Shown: positions 58,106-64,000 of the stretch, one piece after another
Layout of the letters: each line of letters opens with the position of its first letter
Numbering within the stretch: the stretch's first letter is position 1
DNA from: Mytilisepta virgata
Taxonomy: Eukaryota > Mollusca > Bivalvia > Mytilida > Mytilidae
Direction of reading: 5' to 3'
Assembly: GCA_028015205.1 (NCBI GenBank)
Contig: CM051514.1
Location: 27,854,150-27,918,149, forward strand
DNA: 64,000 bases
Program-made: the position numbers and the translations under genes
The notes under the pieces: generated by a model
Database searches by the model: none
Seen by the model: the letters and a program-made list of their open reading frames with translations, nothing else
Told to the model about the DNA's origin: nothing

Positions 58106-58219
58106 GAGCATCATCTTCTGTATATCCGATGAAATCCAAGACATTCTTGTGATGACCAACCTTAGACCCAAAGAAGTTTATTTTTGCTTTCAATTTCATA
58201 ATAGCTTCTTCGTTGTGAT
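58106..58219 (-). CDS. Exon: kinase alpha-C helix
   Basis: A 114-nt exon, phase 1 to phase 1, donor GCTC followed by GTGAG. The acceptor is an AAGAAG tandem site, so a 3-nt alternative start at 58222 is possible. It encodes AIMKLKAKINFFGSKVGHHK, then NVLDFIGYTEDDA. GHHKNV aligns with the GKHKNI/GHHLNV motif of FGFR and VEGFR kinases. The position of the conserved alpha-C glutamate appears to be Phe, so the Lys-Glu salt bridge is probably lost; this rests on an ungapped hand alignment. Confidence 0.88.
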
Positions 58220-58648
58220 CTTCTTCATTTAGAAAAAAAAAATATATTAAATAGTTTGTTGTTTCTTAACCCGATTTAATTTTAATTATGACAGGTTGTT
58301 ATTTTTTTTTCTGATAAAAAAATATGTTTTTGGTTTATTTGTTGATTTGTTTTACAGGCTTGGAGAAAATAAATCAATAGATATTTTTCCAATTATGATT
58401 GCAGTTCTATTTTGTCCAGATTCTTTAGTATCTTTCTTATGATTTTGATACAGTTTAGGAGCAACAATTTGTCATGAAGATAGTATTTTTTACTGGATTT
58501 TTAAAAACTTGATTTTTTTTCCAACTTCCGCATAACTTTATTTTTCCAAATTTACTATTATTGGATGCCTGATTCTGTCAATTCAAACATTTTCCGCAAC
58601 ATTTTTTAGCTTGCTTAAATAAATCAAACTAAATTGGAGTATGGGTTT

Positions 58649-59720
58649 TTAGCTCACCTGGCCAAAGGCCATGTGAGCCTTTGTCATCACTTTTCATCCG
58701 TCGTCCGTCGGTCTGTTAACTTTTCACCTTTCAGTCTTGTCTAAAACCACTGGGCCATATGGAATTATACTTGGCAGGAAGCATCTATGCAAGGTCTTTT
58801 ATAAGTTTTCTCATTTCGTCCCGATCGGACAACACACATTGCCGCCATAAGCAATTGTTGTTTCTGATTGGCTGAGTTTTTAAAAATATTCCCCTCTGAA
58901 ACTACTTAGCAAAATGGAACGAAATTTGACAGGAAGCATCTATGGGAGGTTTTGTACAGAGTTTCCTCATTTCGTCCCGATTGGGATAAAAATATGGCAG
59001 CAACGGGCAGTTCTTGTTTCTGATTGGCTGATATAAAAAAAAATCTTCTCCTCTGAAATCTCTTGGACAAAGTTTCCCTATTTCGTCCCGATCGGGCAAC
59101 AGATATGGCCGCCATGGGTAATTCTTGTTTCTCATTGGTTGATGAAAAAGAATTCTCTAGAACTGCTTGGCCAAATGGAACGAAACTTGACAGGAATCAT
59201 CTATGCGAGATTCTTTACAAAGTTTCCTCATTTCGTCCCGATAAGGCAACAGACATGGCCGTTTATGGAATGTCTTTTATGAAATAAATTTGTCGTCATC
59301 CCGATTGGATGACAAGCATGGCTACCAAGGGCAATTCTTGTTTCTGATTGGCAGAAAGTGTCTATGGCATATAAAAAAAATCTACTTAACTGCGGAATTG
59401 CTTGAAACCAAACATAACCTGAATGTTCCTCATAAGGTGCTGACTTTTGTGCAAATCCCTCATTCAAGATGGCCACCGGCAGAGGACTAAGGTTAACATA
59501 AGACACTATAGGAAATACATGAAAAACTCTTCTGGAGAACTGCCAAATTTTAAAATGTCCTGTAATAGTGGGACCTTGATGAAGAAAAATTTGGTTCCAA
59601 CAAAGTTTACCACACTTTATATATAATGACAGGGAGAAGTGACTTCTCTGAGGTACATCAATAAAATCGGCTTTTATGCCGCCTGAGCGATACAGGCTCA
59701 GCCCTCTCAGATCCAGGTTT
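58649..59720 (+). repeat. AGCTC/GTCCGTC repeat, full-length copy in kinase intron
   Basis: Starts TTAGCTCACCTGGCCAAAGG and CCATGTGAGC, then CCGTCGTCCGTCGG. Then four to five degenerate units of 130-160 bp, each with TTTCCTCATTTCGTCCCGAT and TTCTTGTTTCTGATTGGCTG. Ends with CTGAGCGATACAGGCTCAG. Lies between the P-loop and alpha-C exons. Several ORFs cross it, none coding. Confidence 0.75.
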
Positions 59721-59925
59721 TAAATTCCCTCAATAATTAGCAGATTTTTATTTCTATAAGATGTACTGAACATGATGAGAAAGCTTTTCGCAATCACCAA
59801 TCTTTGATGTGAAAGAATGGTCACTTTTCCTGTAGAAGCTCTATGGATGTCTGTAGAAAAAATATGATCACAATGGTATAGTCAATTGTGGCGAAACATT
59901 AGACATATATTTTTTAAAGCCTTAC

Positions 59926-60127
59926 CAATGACAGTTTTAGCCACAATAGTTTTTGCATCTGCATGAGTGTAGTATTTGGCAAGATAAATAATGGCAAATC
60001 TTCCCCTGGTTAACTCTGACTCCAGCGCGACATTATTTCTTGGTACTGTCCAACCTTGTACCTTTGCAACATCCATTTCTCCGTAAACATAAATGTCATC
60101 ATCTTCCTTTAAACGACATGCTCTATT
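59926..60127 (-). CDS. Exon: kinase P-loop and ATP lysine
   Basis: A 202-nt exon, phase 0 to phase 1, donor ATTG followed by GTAAGG. The acceptor is probably CATAG at 60128; a second in-frame AG lies about 20 nt inside. W-T-V-P-R-N-N-V-A-L precedes the degenerate glycine loop LTRGRFAIIYLA, where LGxGxFG would be expected, so the first and third glycines are T and A. The TIVAKTV segment keeps the VAxK lysine. Two tyrosines lie just before it (DIYVYGEMD). Confidence 0.9.
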
Positions 60128-60849
60128 CTATGAAAATAACAGTGATTGTCAATTTATTTTCGAAAATCGATGCTGCGATTTTGTTATTTAACTACTCTGC
60201 AATGTTCTATAGCAAAAATGCTGTACATGTATTTATTTATCGGATTACACTTAAAATATTCCATATTTTTCCAAGAACACGAAGAACATGGTCTATATCT
60301 TGAATGCGTGTCTTTGCTTTTTTGTGCGTATTTATTTAGCCGCCACATCCACCCTAGTGAACTGAGAGTCATTGGATAAGTGCAAGCAGTGCTTGCGCAG
60401 TTTCTATTTCTCATTACGCTGTCACTTTTAAGAAGTGATTTTTGTGTGTTTGGTTCACTTGAACTAAAAAAAGTACTTCATATATATTAAAAGACATGAT
60501 GAAAAATATACGCATGCTCTACAAGATTATATAACTCCTACTAGAACTTTTTAATTGTGCAATTTATCCATCACCGTGGTTACATTATTATATGTTCATC
60601 TTGAAACATCCCAAGGCAGTAATTACAGTTCTCTTTCACAGCACCGAAACCCAAGCCAAAACGGTGCAAAAAATAAAATAATAGAAAAAAAGATTCTGTG
60701 ATGAATAATACACCTAGTCATATTAGTAACCCACAATACATGGAAACATGAAGTAGTACCACTCCACTTAATAACGAAACCAAAAGCGGTTCTAGACTTG
60801 CGTCGCAGCATGTAATTCATTGATCGGCAAACATGATGTGGCTGCACAA

Positions 60850-61330
60850 TAGATCCATAAATTGCTTACACGCTACAACTCAACATCAAGCTGTATACAA
60901 AATATAAAATCATTCCCTTTTGCAGAAGCCAAGAAAACTTTCACGAACATTTTTCTAGTGTTTTGAGTATTGTTGAATTTTAAACTATAGGCAAACAGGA
61001 TGTGGCTCCACGACAGATCCAAAAAATTGCTTACACGCTACAACTCAACCTTATCAAGCTGCAGAAAAAAAATATAAAACCATTCCATTTTGTAGAAGCC
61101 AAGAAAACTTTCACGAAGATTTTTTTAGTGATTTGAGTATTGTTGAAGTTTTAACTATCGACAAACAGGAAGTGGCTGCACGACATATAAAAAAATTGCT
61201 TACACGCTACAACTCAACATTCTTGAATTATGAGCTGCAGACAAAATATAAAATCATTCCCTTTTGTAGAAGCCAAGAAAACTTTAACGAAAGTTTCCTA
61301 CCCAAGGTCTTCGGACGAACAGACAGAAAG
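60850..61330. repeat. Three ~165-bp tandem units in kinase intron
   Basis: Units share TTGCTTACACGCTACAACTC, AAAATCATTCCCTTTTG and AGAAGCCAAGAAAACTTTCA. They lie at about 60,855, 61,022 and 61,190. The last runs into a GACAGACAGAAAGAC tract. Between the juxtamembrane and P-loop exons. Confidence 0.8.
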
Positions 61331-61647
61331 ACATACGGACTGACGGAGTCAAGCGGTTACAAGACCTGCTTTCGTCGTTGGCGACGTACGTAAAAAAGGA
61401 ATATATATTGTTTGGTTTTAAAACTGATGGGGATTCATTCGATATGGGGAACGTTGTTTAATTATAATATTATCAAAGTGACATTTTCAGAAGTAAGGAT
61501 GACACAGACGATTGCAAATGAGATTAAGGCCAATTAAACGGCATTGTAAAAATATTTTTCCCGAAAAGAAAATAATAGCGAACTGGAATCTAAGAATTGA
61601 AGAAAACATTTCATTTTAGAAATAGTTTTTTTTTCATGTTTACTTAC

Positions 61648-61796
61648 GTTATATCCTACTGCCATATCGTTATATTTAATTGTATTCCTTATTGTTCGTA
61701 ATCCTGCTGTCATTTTGCGTTTTGCTGGCTGAAGTTTCCCCAATCGACCAAGGATCAACAAGGCAATAACAGCAATGAGTAGTAAAAATAAAAGTC
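61648..61796 (-). CDS. Exon: transmembrane helix and juxtamembrane region
   Basis: A 149-nt exon, phase 1 to phase 0, acceptor TTTTTAG, donor TAAC followed by GTAAGT. It encodes the helix GLLFLLLIAVIALLIL, followed by a basic stop-transfer stretch (GRLGKLQPAKRK) and a juxtamembrane region with two tyrosines (KYNDMAVGYN). The orientation is type I, with the kinase in the cytoplasm. Confidence 0.9.
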
Positions 61797-62031
61797 CTAA
61801 AAATGATCATGGTGAAACATTATCATTCTTTTGGAGAGACTCAGGATGAACGATATGTATCTGTCTGATAATTCGAATTCAGTGTTAATAAATATTTAAA
61901 TTGCTAAAATTACCAAACAAAATTCAGGTGTACGAAAACTTAAGTATCCATCATCTGATGTTTTGTTTAATAATGGTTAGATCTAATTCTTGAAAAGGAC
62001 ACTGAATTCTAAACATTTACAATAAGCTTAC

Positions 62032-62073
62032 CTCCTGCTGTTCCTCCAATTGCTGCCGCAGATGAACCCTTTG
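62032..62073 (-). CDS. Exon: extracellular stalk and start of TM helix
   Basis: A 42-nt exon, phase 1 to phase 1, acceptor TTTTGCAG, donor GGAG followed by GTAAGC. It encodes KGSSAAAIGGTAG, which joins directly to the hydrophobic helix in the next exon. Too short for ORF scans; the support is phase, splice sites and continuity of the TM segment. Confidence 0.85.
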
Positions 62074-62634
62074 CTGCAAAATTAACGATGATGAAATTAA
62101 TACTACCCTTTTCAGAAACTTTTCAGGCATTTAGGAAGAATTGTCAGGAAATTTTGCGATCATTTCACAGTGTTAAGTACCTGTAATGGCGTAGCTTGAA
62201 TTGAATCTGAAGGCAAATATTTCGTTTCAATTTCACAAGGTCATTGCGGATCTTGTCAAAATTCTTAGGATTGATTTTGTTAGAACCCCTAACAATCTAG
62301 CCTGATCCGTAACTGATCAATATGAGCTGACCTGGAGCTGTGTAAATAATTTAAATGCATGTAAGGAATGTAGTTGAAGGTTTTCTCATATTTTGCAATG
62401 TTACTATCAAATGGGAATAACTCATATAAACTCGGTTATACCTTAAAATCATAGAAAAGCGATGCAAAAAACACGTAAACCTATCAAATTCTGTTAAACG
62501 TATTTAAAAAATGGATCTTTGTCCGAAAGCTAAGAACACTTTAAACTGTTTATTACCCATAAAGCATATAACAAGGGAAATATGTAGTGTTTTGTTGAAT
62601 GTATGTCTAAGATCGACTTATTCATAATTCTTAC

Positions 62635-62928
62635 CCTCCTCAGCTGTTGTCTGGAATGTGAAAATAGCCGGATTGGCACTAGTCACAGAATGAGTATCAT
62701 TTCCATATTTGGTGAACATTTCAAACCAATAGGACGTGGTTGGTGATAATCCAGTAAGGTCAAATGTCGTAGCCTCCTTATGAACATCAAAATAAAGTGA
62801 CGTATTGTCAGGGAAGAACAAACGAATAACAATTCCCGTTCTGTCATAGCAAGTTGGCGCTTGAGTCCAGCTTATACTGATACTTGTGTCAGTCTTCTTC
62901 TGAATTTCAATATTTGATGGACTGTAAT
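62635..62928 (-). CDS. Exon: fibronectin type III domain
   Basis: A 294-nt exon, phase 1 to phase 1, acceptor TTTTTTAAG, donor GAGG followed by GTAAGA. One complete FN3 repeat: SPSNIEIQKKTDTSISISW (strand B tryptophan), then FDLTGLSPTTSYWFEM (the L-x-P-x-T-x-Y core) and a TTAEE end. It is the membrane-proximal extracellular domain. Upstream exons should lie right of the window, as the exon enters in phase 1. Confidence 0.9.
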
Positions 62929-63615
62929 CTTAAAAAAAATATTGGCCTATAATCTGAATAATCCTACATTATTGTATCCACGAAGACTCTCACATTCAGG
63001 ACATGTACATGATTTATATTACAAAATAAGTGTTATCATTCAGTCATATACAAATGAAATATGCAACTGTTTGAATAAAATCGTCATTATACAGATAAAT
63101 TTTCGACACAAACACATACATACACAATTAAATCTGAACAACACAATAACAAACACCTCACTCATAACTTGAATAATTAAATGAGCAACATGGCAATAAT
63201 ATTCAACCGAGAAAAAGACACTTTGAAACCTATCTCTTCATTCCAAATTCCTTATGACTTTCCATTTGATAAATCTGTCAACTGAGATGTTATACCGATT
63301 GTATATATCCATTGCACGGGGAAAATGATTAATCAGAAAATACAATTTATCCCAAAAGTGTAAACTTACATTGTTGGATCCCATCCAATTTATCAACCTT
63401 TCCAAACTGGAAAAAGATAATTTGTAATAAATCAACGATTTGTTTAAAACTCCATTAGATTTGGAAATTAAACATAAATGTAATTCAATATATTCAATTA
63501 AAAAATTAGAATTTAGCTTTATATTTTAGGTCGTTTTGTCATTAAAAATTCTTCTCAACAATTTTGGTATTGCTTTAGCTCTAAATCAACTAGTAAACTT
63601 TTTATCATAATATAT
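62929..63615. other. No exon recognised upstream of the FN3 exon
   Basis: AT-rich intron sequence. The minus ORF 63238-63435 has no splice sites in a suitable phase and is not recognised. Confidence 0.5.
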
Positions 63616-63910
63616 ATGCTGTTTGCGTGGCCAATAATGCGAACGCAGCAAAAGCCATTTCTAGAAACTTATTTGCGGTATCACAAATCTGACCCTAAAA
63701 TTATAATTTGAAGCAAGTTATTTCCCTTACTTTACTCACTTCCGTTTCCGGCGAACGAAACTTTTTCTAGCCTTAGTATGTAGCACAATATTGAAATATT
63801 AGCTTTAACAAATAATTTCCCTTCGGACTGCATAATGGCTGCCCCCATTAAACAAACACTTTTCTAAATGACCCATATGATCCTATAGCGCTCGCTCTGC
63901 TCGCTATATT
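63616..63910. repeat. Dispersed repeat, copy 2
   Basis: Same family as 1490-1780, same orientation, with a roughly 60-bp extra piece in the middle (AATATTGAAATATTAGC). No terminal structure seen. Confidence 0.7.
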
Positions 63911-64000
63911 ATCTTTTTCATGGTATATCATATTGAACATGAAAAGAAATGAGAGTAGTTACACTTGTAATATGAAACAGGTGTGACCTGGAAAGCGAGC

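Larger units (their letters stand above)
49934..62928 (-). other. Gene model (5' partial): receptor tyrosine pseudokinase, ten exons
   Basis: Ten exons with consistent phases (294, 42, 149, 202, 114, 155, 114, 124, 94 and 142 nt) give 476 codons plus a stop. The order is FN3 domain (residues 1-98), TM helix (about 107-130), juxtamembrane, kinase N-lobe (about 175-280), C-lobe and a tyrosine-rich tail. The kinase most resembles the FGFR/VEGFR/Tie group ([26 protein letters not shown]). The VAxK lysine, the asparagine after HRR, and APE remain. The catalytic Asp (HRD to HRR), the metal-binding Asp (DFG to GFG) and two P-loop glycines are lost. The reading frame and splice sites are intact, so this reads as a functional pseudokinase rather than a dead gene. 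Confidence 0.88.

Noticed and set aside
58902..59506. ORFs across 58.9-59.5 kb
   Set aside because: They arise from tandem units of the AGCTC/GTCCGTC repeat in an intron.
30..62928. Reading both minus-strand exon sets as one gene
   Set aside because: On the minus strand the kinase exons with their stop codon come first and the EMI/EGF exons afterwards, so they cannot be one transcript in the order ectodomain-TM-kinase.

Overview
This window looks like nuclear DNA of a marine invertebrate, most likely a bivalve mollusc. It is AT-rich, its genes are split into short exons with GT/AG junctions, and it is crowded with transposon debris of kinds common in bivalves (RT-type LINEs, THAP and Helitron elements, tRNA-derived SINEs, many TIR and foldback elements). 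The organism is inferred; only the gene architecture is seen directly.

Two multi-exon genes lie head-to-tail on the minus strand. The right gene (exons 62,928 down to 49,934, stop codon included) encodes one fibronectin type III domain, a transmembrane helix and a complete tyrosine-kinase fold in ten phase-compatible exons. Its catalytic residues are gone: HRD reads HRR, DFG reads GFG, and the glycine loop keeps one glycine. It is therefore a predicted receptor pseudokinase. Its 5' exons lie beyond the right edge. The left gene (exons 8,806 down to 30) encodes the N-terminal ectodomain of a secreted or receptor protein: EMI domain, a normal EGF domain, an EGF domain with a sequon-rich insert, and about 500 residues of sequon-rich ectodomain. 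Its 3' part, possibly a TM and kinase, runs off the left edge. Tandem receptor genes of one family are a reasonable inference.

The 41 kb between the genes (8.8-49.9 kb) has no convincing cellular gene. From left to right it holds: a Helitron copy (10,515-11,890); a MULE-like MITE with a 10-bp target duplication; LINE remnants; an element with poly-C tracts; a 4.26-kb P-like THAP element (16,944-21,204) with 217-bp TIRs and an 8-bp target duplication, carrying a nested LINE insertion; a second Helitron copy (21,641-22,995); and then 24-46 kb of repeatedly duplicated modules. Those modules (R, with a conserved stem-loop core, and S) occur about eleven times each and are themselves hit by further insertions. 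The most striking is a 4.3-kb insertion whose 1,599-bp inverted arms appear identical in length and sequence, each with a SAM-domain exon and a 21-bp minisatellite.

A recurring theme is foldback elements made of degenerate short tandem repeats, at 25.3-26.0, 31.9-32.6, 38.8-43.1 and 52.0-53.05 kb. Two have 6-bp target duplications. One encloses an integrase zinc-domain (H2C2) fragment and another the SAM exon. This may be an undescribed transposon group.
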